Positions 1 through 12,100 of a stretch of DNA of 64,000 bases are shown here, one piece after another; positions within the stretch are counted from its first letter, which is position 1; every line of letters begins with the position of its first letter. A model generated the notes under the pieces. It ran no database searches and was not told where the DNA came from. It worked only from the letters and a program-made list of their open reading frames with translations. The stretch spans positions 32,798,001-32,862,000 of the forward strand of contig OX467082.1 in NCBI GenBank assembly GCA_950106755.1. The letters are read 5' to 3'. Origin of the DNA: Climacium dendroides. Its lineage: Eukaryota; Streptophyta; Bryopsida; Hypnales; Climaciaceae. The position numbers were made by a program, and so were the translations under genes.

Positions 1-620
1 AACCGGAGAAAAAAATTGGTAGCACCAGCAACCAATCGGCCGGTGTGCAAAAGCAAATGGCATGCACTGGATACATGTAGTTGCTGTTTTCATGAAATTG
101 TTAGATTTTAGCTGCCATTTTGAATTCAAAGCTAATACCCGGGTTGTTGAAGACTGCTATGTTTTTGGACAAAGCTCGGGTATGGCTTTAGGATTTGTCT
201 TGGTGGCCAGCCCTTGCTTTGTCGTCCATGTCTGTCTGATGCAATGAAATTTGGAGTTTAGTTTCAAAATCCGCGTGTCTTTGAAAGAGGAGCATTATAC
301 TGTAGTCTTTGCAATTGCAGATTTGAAGTCGAAGGAAAGTGTGCAGTAGAGAATTTGATACTAGAGAAAATGAAGTGGGAAATTTTGATAAGGATCAAAG
401 TGGATGCAACTGGTGCCCTCGGAAAACATTCCGGTTCCTTCTACAAAGAGGAGGCAAAGTACAGGGGCAGCTCTAAAAACATCCTGAAATCTGTTCACAA
501 CTTGACATTCACAACTCAGTTACGCTAGCTACACTTCTTGTTTGTCATGCAGCTTAGTGCAAAATTAGTCCATCTTCCCCAGTAATGTCGATATTTTTAC
601 ATGTCACTAGCTTCTGAGAC
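1..620. repeat. dispersed repeat copy, direct partner at 17690-18690
   Basis: This stretch aligns by eye with 17690-18690 in the same orientation. Shared landmarks are the 'ggccggtgtgcaaaa' start, the 'catgaaattgttaga' block and the 'gtgcaaaattagtcca' block near 560. The downstream copy is longer because of a 348-bp insertion at 18035. No convincing coding region is seen; the short ORFs here have no recognisable domain. Confidence 0.7.
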
Positions 621-1034
621 GTCCTCTCCATTGTCATTGATCGACCTTCATACAGAACCTCTGATCCTTCCGATCCTCGAGATGAGGCGGTATAATTATA
701 CAGTATTGAGCTCTGCGAAGTCTGTCCACACGCTGCTCGATCGCCAATTCGCAATGATCGCCACAATTAATTAACGTTACAACAGTAATCGCCACGCGCC
801 AGTACGTGAACAATTCTGCGTGTACAGACTGCAGTAAGTTACTGGTATTCCAAGGAGTTCAGTTCATACGGGAAACCAATCGACCGGAGATTTTGGAATA
901 TATATCATTGCCATACATTGCGTCAGTTCAGTTCAGGATTGAGCTTGTAATCCCGCTTGAATTGCAATACTGTATTAATTCCAGGTTGAACCCCATTGAA
1001 ATCAGTTTGTTACTACAGTATTTTGTTCCTTGAT

Positions 1035-1115
1035 AACTTTTGCATGCAGTATCCAAATGCCACGTTCTCTGGTGCGTTGAAACCTCCTTCCACTTGCCAA
1101 CAAGAGCAAGTGGAA
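1035..1115. repeat. short dispersed repeat (four copies)
   Basis: The block beginning 'cttttgcatgcagtatcc' and continuing to 'ttgccaacaagag' recurs at about 14295-14380 in the same orientation. It recurs reversed at about 8760-8850 and 21850-21930. In three of the four places it borders a GRP gene unit, so it is probably part of the duplicated unit rather than an independent element. Confidence 0.6.
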
Positions 1116-1299
1116 TAGAAAATTGGAATAGAAAAAGTGGAGCAGTCTAGTAATAGAAAATAGGCTCAGTAGCAAAAAGTGGTGGTTTGGGGTGTACCTA
1201 CCTTATCTCCACCTAATTCCTTGCACTTTTCAACCCCCACCTCAACTACATTTAACCCGTATAGTCGCAAGCCGCCTCTTTTCCATAAAAAAAAACACT

Positions 1300-4190
1300 C
1301 AAAATTGCCATTTCTATAGCAATGAGGAAAAAGGTTTTTTTTGCATATCCAAATGTAGGATCTTGTAGATTAGTTTAAGAATATTTGGTAGAGATTTTAC
1401 AAACTTTGATTGTGTAGATTGCAAGATATTTGTGTTTAAAGTGAAGGAAACAAGTTTTTTGCACCTTGTTCAACTACATTATTTGGCTTTAAACCTTCAT
1501 AATTTATAATTTTTGCTCTATTGATTTTGAATTTATAATTTCATGTGATAAGGAATTGAGTTGAGATTTTAGTAATTTTTTTTAATTTAATATTTATTCA
1601 TTAAAAACTTATTAAATAAAAATAGGTCCAAGATTGAAGGAAAATCTAAATTGTTAATAGCTCTAAGATGGAATTAAAATACACTAATCTCAGCGGTGAG
1701 ACTGTTCTAGCAATAGATCATCTTATTCTTGTGAAACTTTTTTTTTTGAAGAATTGTAAAAATTGAGGTCAGAAATGAATTATACAAGTTATTTTTTCAA
1801 GAAGATGCTCTAATTGCCCCTCAAACCCGGGGGTGCACTACAAAGGAAGTTCATGGGTGAAGAGTGATCAAATTTTGAATCCACTATATTATATTGTAAA
1901 ATTTTATTTTTTTTCTAAGAAAAAAAATATGAATAGATTTTCTTACTTTGAAAGTTTATATTCTGAATTATTGATATTTTTTATGTTAATAATAATTAGT
2001 TACAAATTTTAGAAGAAAAAGATACATTGTAAAGCTAAAAATAACTTTCATACCCCTATATTATATAAGAAAAAATTTGAAAAATGAAAAAAAATTCTAT
2101 AAAACAGCTTTTTACTGAAAATTTATTTTGGCTGAATATTGATACAATAGTCATCTTCATGTAATTTCTATAAATATTTTAGTTGAAAAACATGCCATTT
2201 TAGTTCATTTTTTAATCCTTTCCAGACAATATATTGAAATGTTATTTAAGATTGAAATTTTTGGCAATAGAAACCTATAGACATTGTTAAACAAAGCTCA
2301 AAATTATAGATTGAAATTATAGTTTATTAGAAAGTAATTAAGAAAAATAGAAATGGGTAGTTAGGGTTTGGTCACTCCTCACCCATGAACTTCCTTTGTA
2401 GTACACCCCCCCCCCCAAAAATGAGATTGTCCATAACTTTCTCATAACAAATTCAAATGGAATGAATGAAAGCTTATCATGTACATAAAAATATAATCTA
2501 TACAAAAAAACTATTTTAATTTTTTTTGAAGGTTCGTTTTTGTGCATTGAATAAAAAATGATTTTTGTTCCATAACTTTTGCTCGTGGGCTCTGATTGAA
2601 ATAAAAACAATATTTTCAAAAAGCTAATGTGTATTCCTATCTTTGTTAAAAGATTAAAAAAATCACGACAAATATTGAGACCACAAGAGCTTATCCAAAA
2701 TCAATTTTGTCCCTCAATGGGACAAAGGGACTTTAGGAGTTAAGGTAGGAGGTCTATAGATTATCCATTTAAGAGCTAGAACTGAATTTTGGGGAGGTAA
2801 AGCTTTTTGAAATGTTTTCCAAAAAAATTTCTTGAAAGACAAATGGAATTGGCACCTAAGGCAAGTCGTTTAATATTTTTGGAGCTTTCTGGAATTAGTT
2901 ACAAATTTTTGAAGTTGAAATGACAAATGACTTTAAAATCGCCCACCTCCTCAATTCTACACTATCTGTACATTGATGAAGGCTATGAAAAAGAAACATG
3001 TACAAATAGTGTACATTTGAAGAAGTGGGCAATTTTAGAAATTCTTTGCTTTTAGAATCTCCTACCTCAAGAGATATTTGAACAAAAATAAATAGAGACT
3101 CAAATACAGAGATATTTTTGCTCATTACATATATCAACAAGAAATTGTGCTACAAGAAGCTTCGTCTTAGCGGAGGCTCTATCCCTATAGCACTAGAAAT
3201 TGGAACTTAACAATGTCTCTCTTTGTCTTTTCATATTTTCATTTTTTAAAGTGACTAGGTTATGAGTAATGTAAACCTTTGTTTTCATACATTCATTCTT
3301 TGAATCCAAAGGACCAAGGCCATTTTTTTTGTACTTTACTTGTTTGAGATCACGTGATAAGAATTTCATGAAGTTTAACCTTATAGATTAGAAAATATTA
3401 GCATTCAAAGTTGGAATTTTTTTTTAACACTAGTGAACAATTTTAGATGCCTTTGCCTGCCATTTGTGGATTTTTTTCTACATTATAGACTTTGAATTAA
3501 AAAATTTTGTGTTCAATAATTGAACTGAAATTCAAGGAAAAGGATTTAAAAAAAAACATGCTTAACTTTTATTCTTAAAAAAATTACTAAATAAAAGTAA
3601 ATTCAAGATTGAAAGAAAAAATAAATTGTTAATTGCTCTAAAATGGGATTGAAACTCAATAATCCCAATAATGAGATTGTTCATTTAACCTTGACTTCCA
3701 AATTTGTTTTGGAAAAATTATAAAAATTGCATTCAAAAATGAATTCTATAAGTTATTTTTTCAAGAAGATGCTTAGATTGTCCGAAAAACAAGATTGTTC
3801 ATTACTTTCACATCACTAATGCAAATGGAATGAATCAAAGTTTTACATGTAGAAAAAAATGCTCTATAAGAAAGAAAAATTAAAAAATTTAATTTCGAAT
3901 TTTTGTGGATTTCATTTTTATCCAATAGTGTGAAATTATATTTAGGATGGCATTATTTTTGCTCCCGGGCACCAATTGAAATAAAAACCATATTCCTACA
4001 AAGCTAAGAGTTTTTTCTATCTTATGAGAAAGTTTCAAAAGGTTTCACTACATGTTGAGGTCATAGGAACTTGCCCAAAATCTATTTTGTCACCCAAGGG
4101 GACAATACCACACTGGTCCTTTAGGGATTAAAGCGACTTGATTATAAGTACTATCTCTATTTCCATTCTTTTATTCTTTAAAGTGACTCA
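1300..4190. repeat. two tandem copies of an AT-rich repeat unit; third copy at 9150-10070
   Basis: A unit containing 'aaattgttaatagctct', 'gagattgttc' and a 'cccaagattgaa' block occurs at about 1480-2800, again at about 3330-4190 and again at about 9270-10070. The first copy is interrupted by the inverted-repeat element at 1829-2410; the second shows the uninterrupted sequence. No transposase or retrotransposon ORF is visible in any copy, so its class is unknown. Confidence 0.65.
1829..2410. mobile_element. 0.58-kb non-coding element with ~44-bp terminal inverted repeats
   Basis: The left end (GGGGGTGCACTACAAAGG) and the reverse complement of the right end (GGGGGTGTACTACAAAGG) match over about 44 bases with three differences. 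Comparison with the related repeat at 3765-3810, which runs straight through, indicates that this block was inserted. No clear target duplication remains, partly because the right end runs into a C tract. The termini contain CACTAC six bases in, but the element may equally belong to another DNA transposon superfamily. It has no transposase ORF. Confidence 0.7.
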
Positions 4191-6724
4191 TTTATGAGTA
4201 AGGTAGCTACTCAAACGTGCTCAAAGTTTTGGCCATGTATTAAAAAAAATTTAGGTCTCCAAATTTCATTACATCAGACAAACATGGACAATGGAGCAAA
4301 GATTGGCCACCAAGACAAAAGCAATACCCACCTTGTCCTTGAAAAACATACTTGCCTCCAACAACCCAAGTATTAGCTTTGAATTCAAAATGATGAGCAA
4401 TTAAAATCTAATAATTTTATAAAAACAATGACTATATATATCCACTATTTATTTTCACACACCGACCGATTAGTTGCTTCTCCAACCTACCAATTTTTTG
4501 TTTGGTTTTGGATCCAATCAACCAATTCTTTTCCTCAAAGGTACTAGTTAATTGAGTTGTAGGGTATCACATGTGCACCAATGTTCACAGAACTAGCTAA
4601 ATTTCGCTCCATTGCTACCAAAAAATTTCAAGAGCAAAATGTATATAGGAAAAAATTTTAGCCAAGATTGCAACAACCAATAGATTGCAATAGCCACTTT
4701 ATTAGTTCCTCCTCATAGAAATTAGCATCTATTTAGTCAATTTTGGGTTATAGTACTCCCAATCATCCTTCACAACTTGCAAAATCCTTATTTTTTTTTT
4801 TTCATGCCATTCACTCTCAAGGTAGCCAAAATTGATGCATTTGTCTTGAAGGTAGCATATGGCACTAAATTCCCTAGACTAGGTAGCATATTGCACTAAA
4901 TTCCATAAACTAGTTCTGGGATCACTAATATGCACAGAAACAACGCATTATAAGCTTACTTGGAATGAGGATATGACTTATTCGGCACAAAGATCTTTTT
5001 AATGTCGCAGCATAAGCACCAGAGAGATGCACACAATGTAAGGCAAGTAACTGCACGTGATTCAGATCGATCTGCATGCAAAACTTTCCGTAATCCTAAT
5101 TCTTGCTTAAAATGAAAAGACGTCGTGATTTGGGGTACACCTACTTTGAACGCTTTAAAAATTTGTAGTTTATTTATACATTGTCTAGCATAAGAAGAGA
5201 ATTTAGAATCTATTTTAGACTCCCCCAAAGCACCACTTGGGAGGTTGATCATTGAGAACTTGGAAGCAACGTTTGATACTTGAACATATTTTTTGCAAGA
5301 GATGTTACTTACGAACATGTTTTTTTTTTTATTGAAATGTGGTTTAGGAGAGTAAATGAGTCCTCACAAATGTTCTTTCCCCTCGCTTGTATCCTAGTAG
5401 TGAAGATCCAACGATTGAAATACAAAGAATTTGCCTTATAAGTGGAGGTAGAACCTCTCTTAGTGCATGGTATTGGGACTATGTAATCCCATTCCCGTTC
5501 TCATTGAAGATGCCCTTTTGCAAAGAGTTGTCAACAAGAATAGTATTGTCCTTAAATCATATGCAGGCCCACCTACTCTTTGCAAATTGGCTTGTATTGC
5601 ATATTATGCAATAATAGAGGATTCATTAACAAAAGTTCCATTTGTATGATAATTATCTGGAATTACCCATATGAATCATATTGAAAAAAAATAAATTCCA
5701 AAGCAAAAAATTAAGGTAGAAATACCTATTTTGAACAATCTCCCCATCTTGGTTTCATAGGGAGATAGTTGCACACATTGTTGATTGAAAAATATTCTCT
5801 ATTTCTACCTTCTTATCCATTCATCTCCCTTCCCTCCTTGCTGAAGGAAAAGTGCCAAAGCCAACCAAAATAGGTGAGTCTATAAGACTAGAATGGGTCC
5901 AAATGAAAAATCCATAATTACATTGAATAAAATGTTTATTCTTGGGGAAAAAAAATTATTTTTTTTAGGCATTCTTTCTTAGCCTTATGTTTGCACACAT
6001 TGAGCTCAATTTCTTTACAAATTTCCCATAATTACCCTCCAAGCTAAAATGCTTAAGTTATCATAAATAGGTACTTCTACTTTAATCCATAAATGACACG
6101 AAGGGCATTTTCTAGCCAATGAATGACAAAGAATCTCTCCTTGTAGAATAGAAGTGCAACTATTCATCCTCCAAATTTTTTATGAAAAGGGAAGGTCTTC
6201 TACATTAGTTTGTCTTCTAATGAATACTTTTGCATTTTTTAAGCCAATAATTCGCACTGTACCCAAAGAGATGATTTCCTTGGTGACCGGCTCGTTGTTT
6301 AACCCTTAAATGACGAGCCAGTCACCGTGAAAATTATCCATATTTGACAATGAGAATCATTGGCTTAAAAAAATGAAAAAGCACTAATTGAAAAACTAAC
6401 TACTATACAAGACCTCCCCTTTTCATGCAAAATTTCTGAAGTTGAATAGTAGCACTTTTGTCCTGCATACTGTAAAGATTCTCTGTCATTCATCAACCAG
6501 AAAATGGCCGCCAGCGTCGTTTATGTTCACACCACAATCCCCTCCTGCCTATTGGCCTTCATAAAATGGCATCACAAAAGCTGCATCTTTTACATAGTCC
6601 ATAGTACTGTGCACAATTGTCAACAGTGTGCCTCAATCACTCCAGAGTCCCGACAGTGAGTCCATGTGCTTCCAAATCCAGCTGGCACGGTCAGTGGTTG
6701 GAGCCTGTCACCCACGTTTTCAGC

Positions 6725-6823
6725 AGGGCTGTTTTTTTCTGGCTTTCGAGAGCCAGTTTGCCAGTACTATAACCATTTATATCGCCTCTTTGGCACTTCA
6801 TACAAAATGAAAAAAAAACAACG
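6725..6823. mobile_element. ~100-bp insertion in GRP1 promoter with 8-9-bp target duplication
   Basis: GTTTTCAGC stands at 6716-6724 and again at 6824-6832. The homologous GRP3 promoter (about 19825-19835) has a single copy and runs directly into the TATA region, so it shows the empty site. Read as an 8-bp duplication, the element would begin CAGGGCTG, which is hAT-like; read as 9 bp it would suit a Mutator-like element. It contains a small hairpin (CTGGCT...AGCCAG) and has no coding capacity. Confidence 0.8.
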
Positions 6824-6836
6824 GTTTTCAGCTGCA

Positions 6837-6844
6837 TATATATC
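6837..6844 (+). promoter_or_regulatory. TATA box of GRP1
   Basis: TATATATC lies about 140 bases before the GRP1 ATG, at the position where GRP2 and GRP3 have TATAAAT. The sequence after it (gaggaggcc, then the 'caagctcatc' leader) is conserved among the three genes, which supports a common transcription start some 30 bases downstream. Confidence 0.6.
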
Positions 6845-6982
6845 TTAAAGGAGGAGGCCATCCATCTTCAAGCTCATCGATAGTCAGCACTCAGCAGGCT
6901 CTCCGGCCTGCAGGTAGACATTCAGTCAGCGCGAAGCTTAGCTTGTTGCAAGCTCAAGTCCGATAGTGCACCTGTAGATGCA

Positions 6983-7663
6983 ATGGGATCCTCGAGGCTT
7001 TCTCGATGCTGCATCGCGGTCCTTCTCGTGGCGCTCCTTGTGTGCCAAGCCTTCGTTCTGCCCGCTGTGGCCGGCAGGACTCTTGTTGAGACGAAGCACG
7101 TGGTTGCAGCTCAGGTGGCTCACTTGCCCATGATTGTCGTCCATTTTCATTCAATTTGCAACTTGTTCGCTGCATGTACTGGAAGTTCATGGGATGTTTT
7201 CACTTCTCTCTCTCTATTAGTTTTAGTACGTGTGTCATTGAGCTTCGCTACCTCTGCATGGACGCACCGAGAGTAGCACTTACGATTGCAATGTCAGTGC
7301 TGTACTTTGTGGAAGTATGTATTTTGGGCATGCAGACCACTCGTTTTTGCAATTGTACGTTCGTCTTTGGACTGGTGACCAAGAGTTCTTCTTCGATCTT
7401 CCATTGCAAGCTGAACCTCTTCTTTTGGAACTGAAAACGAACATGGAGCAATAAACGTGGCCTGTTGGTGATGAAGTATTCTGGGCCGAATGATGTTTTC
7501 ATCATTTGTAAGACGATTGATGCTATCTGGTTGATGTTCTAAATAGCTGGTGTCGCATTTGTTTTCACAGACCACTGGCTTTCAGAAGTTGGTCAGCAGT
7601 CGGAGTTGCTGTCCAACTGGTGGAGGCAGCAGCGGCGGTCACTTAAATCAGTCGGAATTGTAA
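6983..7663 (+). CDS. GRP1: small secreted protein, glycine tract lost
   Basis: Two exons are inferred, 6983-7114 and 7571-7663, with a 456-bp intron (CAG|GTGGCT donor, TTTTCACAG acceptor). Exon 1 encodes a typical N-terminal signal peptide of about 30 residues: basic SRLSR, then a Leu/Val/Ala core ending near AVAGR. The next residues, TLVETKHVVAAQ, are shared with the paralogs. Exon 2 starts TTGFQKLVSS, matching the start in the paralogs, but only a few glycines remain where GRP2 and GRP3 have 50-100. The ancestral TAA is changed to TTA, adding QSEL before the next stop. About 74 residues are predicted. The donor lacks the good GTGAAT seen in GRP3. It may be a decaying copy or a novel short secreted peptide. 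The family is probably cell-wall related by analogy with plant glycine-rich proteins; that is inference. Confidence 0.6.
7115..7570 (+). other. conserved GRP1 intron
   Basis: This intron is recognisably the same as the introns at 15610-16080 (minus) and 20095-20543, including blocks around 'tttttgcaattgt' and 'gtctttggactgg'. Several short ORFs in it are read-throughs of intron sequence and are not genes. Confidence 0.7.
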
Positions 7664-8483
7664 GCATCTCATCACCTCTACCAGTGTTCTTAAGCTGTCT
7701 GAATCACTGCATCCCTTCTCCTTACAAATGTTAAGATATTGCACTGAGAAAGCGCTTGTCATTCGATCTTGCTTGGTTCCATAGCTAGCCACTGATTTGC
7801 AACCAACTAAGTGTATCCCAGTCCATATCACATTCTAATTACTGTACATGATATATCCCTCAATTCAACCTTCGTAATTGCTACTTTTTTCACTTAGAAT
7901 GGGAAAATGGGAACCATGAACATCCAACATACAGGGTAGAGCATCCCAAGGTACGCTCCACAGAGCTTACCTTACCATAACAATATTAATTATGCACACA
8001 CAGCCTAGCAATGCTCTTGAATCAGCAAAGAGGTATCAATATCTTTGACATACAGTTTTAGTAAGAGAGGAGTTCAATTTGCTGAAACTTCTGTGAGTCA
8101 ACACTTAATGATGTTGTGATGGCAGGCATGCTTGAACAGGTCGTATGAAACCAAGTCCGTCTCCCGGGGGCATGAATTCATCTAAAGTGTTGCAAAATTA
8201 CTGGTTGTGGACAACTTAAACATGACTGTTCGTGAGTGCGCGCTTTGGTAGCAGAAATGGCTGCACAAGGCTTGCTGTTAATTTGTTCTCAGTCAAGAGG
8301 AGGAACAAGTTGATCGGTGGATCGATGCTAGCTAGCTGTGTGACTGCCACTGGTGTAATCGCAGTCACGTGCACAACTGCCAAGGAAACTAAAAAATTGG
8401 CGACTCTACGATTTCTATGGGTGTGTGATCGTTGCTTTAATTAGTACAATGTTGCAGAATTCATAGCAAGGTGGGTAGACTGG

Positions 8484-8683
8484 CACTATAAGAAAGTCAT
8501 TTTTTCTCATGTCAAGGTAGATGGATTTTTTGGACCTCCAATGTAACAACTTGTGTTTTTAGGTCAACAATGACATTCAATGTAATATTGAATGTCATTG
8601 TTGACCTAAAAACACAAGTTGTTACATTGGAGGTCCAAAAAAATCCATCAACCTTGACACAAGGTTCTTACTTTCTTATAGTG
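8484..8683. mobile_element. foldback MITE with CACTA-type ends
   Basis: The element begins CACTATAAGAAAG and ends CTTTCTTATAGTG. Its two halves form an almost perfect palindrome: the inner ~75 bases of each arm, centred near 8588, are essentially identical. Flanks are TGG on the left and TGA on the right, consistent with a 3-bp target duplication carrying one change. The GRP2 unit (around 14440) has the uninterrupted site after 'gtagactgg'. It is non-coding; a transcript would fold into a long hairpin. Confidence 0.85.
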
Positions 8684-9199
8684 TGAACACCCCAAAATCG
8701 ACACTTTTTGCTATTGTATCTAATTACTATTATTAAATTGTTCAAATTTTCATATTTTCTTGGTTGGCGAGTGTTGGCAAGTGAAAGGAGGTTTCAATGC
8801 ACCAAAAAATGTACTATTTGGATCCCATATTTAAAAGTTATGAAGGGTTTACTTAAAGTTTTTTTGGTACATATGTTCAAAAATTGTTTCTTCAACATAT
8901 GTATGTAATTGATTTGGGAGTTGTTTACATAGTTATGATGATGGTTACTTTAAGATAACTAAAGATGCTATTTTGGGTGTTCCCATCTTAAGCATATTTA
9001 ATTTGTATATACAACTTCTTCCAAAAGTCTTGACATGTGGAAAAATCAAACTTGATTTGTCAATGCAATATCAAAACTTAAAGATACATATGGTGTATTT
9101 AACTACATTATGACCTATGTGCAAAACCATTCAATCTGGATTATTCATCAGTGACTAAAAATGTACAACATTCATACATTAGAGCCAAGGGTTGATTTT

Positions 9200-12100
9200 A
9201 AAACAACTCAAAATTGTCACTTCTATTGCATTCATCCAAGAGAATAAAAATATATATATATATATTTTAGAATCTAACCATAGTGTTGTATTTCACTTGT
9301 CTTAGATCATGTGATAAAAAAATTCATAAAGTTTGACCATATAGATTGGAAGATATTAGCATTCAAAGTTGGAGAAAATTAATTTTTTGAACACTAGCCT
9401 GTAATTTTAGACGACTTTGACCGCTATATGTGGAAATTTTTTGCACTACTAACAGACTTTAAATCAAAAAAAGTTGTATTGAAGAATTGTGTTAAAATTC
9501 TAGGATTTTTTTAAAAAAAAACACTAATTGATTTTCATCCTTTAAATTTTTTTTTAATTAGAAGTAGGCCCAAGATCAAAAGGAAAACTAAATTGTTAAT
9601 AGCTCTATGATGGAATTGAAAGTTTGAAACACTATGATCTCAATGATGAGATTGTTCTTACTAATAAGCAAATTTGACCTTGTCAAACAATTTTTCTTAG
9701 AAAATTATGAAATTCAAAGTTTTAATGGATTTTTTGAGGGCCTGGATATGTGAAATTTATATTTAGGATGGCATTACTTTGCTCTTGGGCATCAATTGAA
9801 TTAAAAATTATATTCCAACAAAGCTAAGAAGTTTTTCTATCTTATGAAAAGTTTCAAAAAGTTTCATTAAAAGTTGAAGTCATACAAACTTGACCGAAAT
9901 CCATTTTATACCTTGAGGGGACAATGTTTTTTTAGGGGTTAAAGTGACTCGCTTATTACTCAACCATAAGTACTATTTTGGTTTTCATACTTTTATTTTT
10001 TAAAGTGAGTCAATTATCAGTAAGGCAGCTATTCAAACTTCCTCAAACTTTTAGCCATGTAAAAAAAATTTAGCAATTAAAAGTTTGTATATTTTTTTAA
10101 TTTACCTTTCAATACTATTTTTCGAGTTCTTGCGTTTTGTTTTCTAATTTTAAAAATCATAATTGTACAAGTTCAAACTAGACTTGTTAGAGATCACATG
10201 GAAAAATAAAATACATCATTTGTGGATTGAAAGATTATGGTGTTTAATCATGAGGGTATTAAAACTATAAAAGTGATTTGAGGTCTTTCAATCCTCTTTT
10301 CACATGCCAAATCTAAAAAAATGGTCACTAAAAAATATGAGGTTAAAGGGTATAATATGCATAACTGCAATCAATTTATAGCTTCTCAAAATCTACTCTA
10401 CAATTTTTTTAAATGAATTTCTAATGTGATTTTTCTCCAATATCTAGTGTATTTGAGGCTCAAGATTTGTAATGGACACACTTGCCCAAGTCTTGAATAG
10501 AAAAATCAAAATCATTCCTTTTCAAAATTGAACTTTTGATGCCAAAATTAAACTTCAAAAAGAATTTTTTTAAATATAAACTACTAAAAATAGTTATTTG
10601 ATTAAGTTTTATTTAACTTCAAAATATTGTTTACACCAAAATTTGGTGCCTTGGGCATTTAGAGTTTAACCTTGAAGGTTTTTTGTATTGTTTTCACATA
10701 ATTATTGAAACTTTCATTATTGTTATGCATTGTTCATCAAACTATAAAATGTTGATTGTATTTTTGACCTTCCTTTTTCAATATTAAAAATATAATGTGA
10801 AATTCATTTGATAATATTTATTGACTTGTTGAATAGGCAAGAGGCCAAAAAATGTCCCTTTTAGTCCCAGAAGGTGAACCAATGAATGGCCCTGTTTAAC
10901 CAATGAGACTTGTTAGAGTTTTTAATTTTTTTTGTCTTAGTTCCAAATATAAATTAGTACTTTGGAGATAAGCCCAAAATAAACAAAAATTGAATACTCT
11001 TAATAGTCAAGATCTTAAAATGGTTCATATTTGACAAATGAGAATGTTGAGAATTGTTTTTTTTTCTTGGCTTCGCCACAAATGCAAAACTAAGAAAATG
11101 AAGAACTAGAGTGTTCTCATTAGTAAAGTGTATAGAAATAGCCCCAATTTGATTACAAGTAACTTTGTTTATATTTTATTTATTGTTTTCTTGATTTGGC
11201 CTCAAGTGTAAAGCTTCTTTGATGTCAAAATGATTGAAAGAAGTATATAAATTGTATATAGATACACTTACACGAAGGAATAATGTATTTTAAATTTGAG
11301 AATAAAAAATTAATCTTATTAAAGGTGCATTCTCCTAATAGGCCCCCTAGATGTGATTAAATCTTTAAACAACAAGTGAAGCTTAGCCCTTTAAGACACG
11401 GTTCCAAGTCAATCTTTAATATGTGACTTGAGGATGTTTTTGGAAATTTTAAACCTACTAGACCTACTTCTATAGTAATAAAGACTTGTTAAGCACCACA
11501 TTTAGGGTACAAAGTCAAAACTTTGTCCATTGGTCAATTGTATATGCTATGACAATACAAACCTTAGGCAAGGAGAAAAAACTATGTCCCACTTCAAGGA
11601 ATTTTTTATTCCCTTTTGGACCACATGCTAGGCTAAAAAGTATTGTTCAAGACTTTAAAGGTTATTAGAGGTAATTTTGGGTACTCTAATTTTTTCCATT
11701 TTAATCCAAATGTAGGAATCAACATTCTAAAAAGAATAATTTTAGTTATTTATCTTACTAAAATGGTAGCAACAATCTTTTGCAAATACACGACTATTAT
11801 AATAAGTACTAATCATGTATCAAAAGTATAATTTTTCTTTTAAAACTAAAAAATTATAAAATGTGTTTATACATATTAAAAATAATATAGAAACTATAGA
11901 TTTTATATTGTAAACTTCGATATATTGCAATCTACAATAGTATTCCCTAACTAAATATACATAATACAAGACAATATATTTAACACAAAGGAATATATTG
12001 TGAAGTGTAGATTTGAAGTTTTGAACTTTACAATAAGTTGAACATAAAAGAGAGAGGGTATCTATGTCAGTGATATACAAAGAGGTTGTGGTTAATAGTT

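Larger units (their letters stand above)
4400..9200. repeat. left arm of large inverted segmental duplication
   Basis: Blocks across this interval recur in reverse-complement order between about 17900 and 13735. Matched pairs include about 4930-5050 with 17160-17280, 5130-5356 with 16900-17160, 5390-5430 with 16840-16880, the whole GRP1 unit 6590-8450 with 16440-14660, and 9030-9190 with 13735-13890. Similarity is imperfect and interrupted, so the duplication is old. The arm contains GRP1. Confidence 0.8.
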
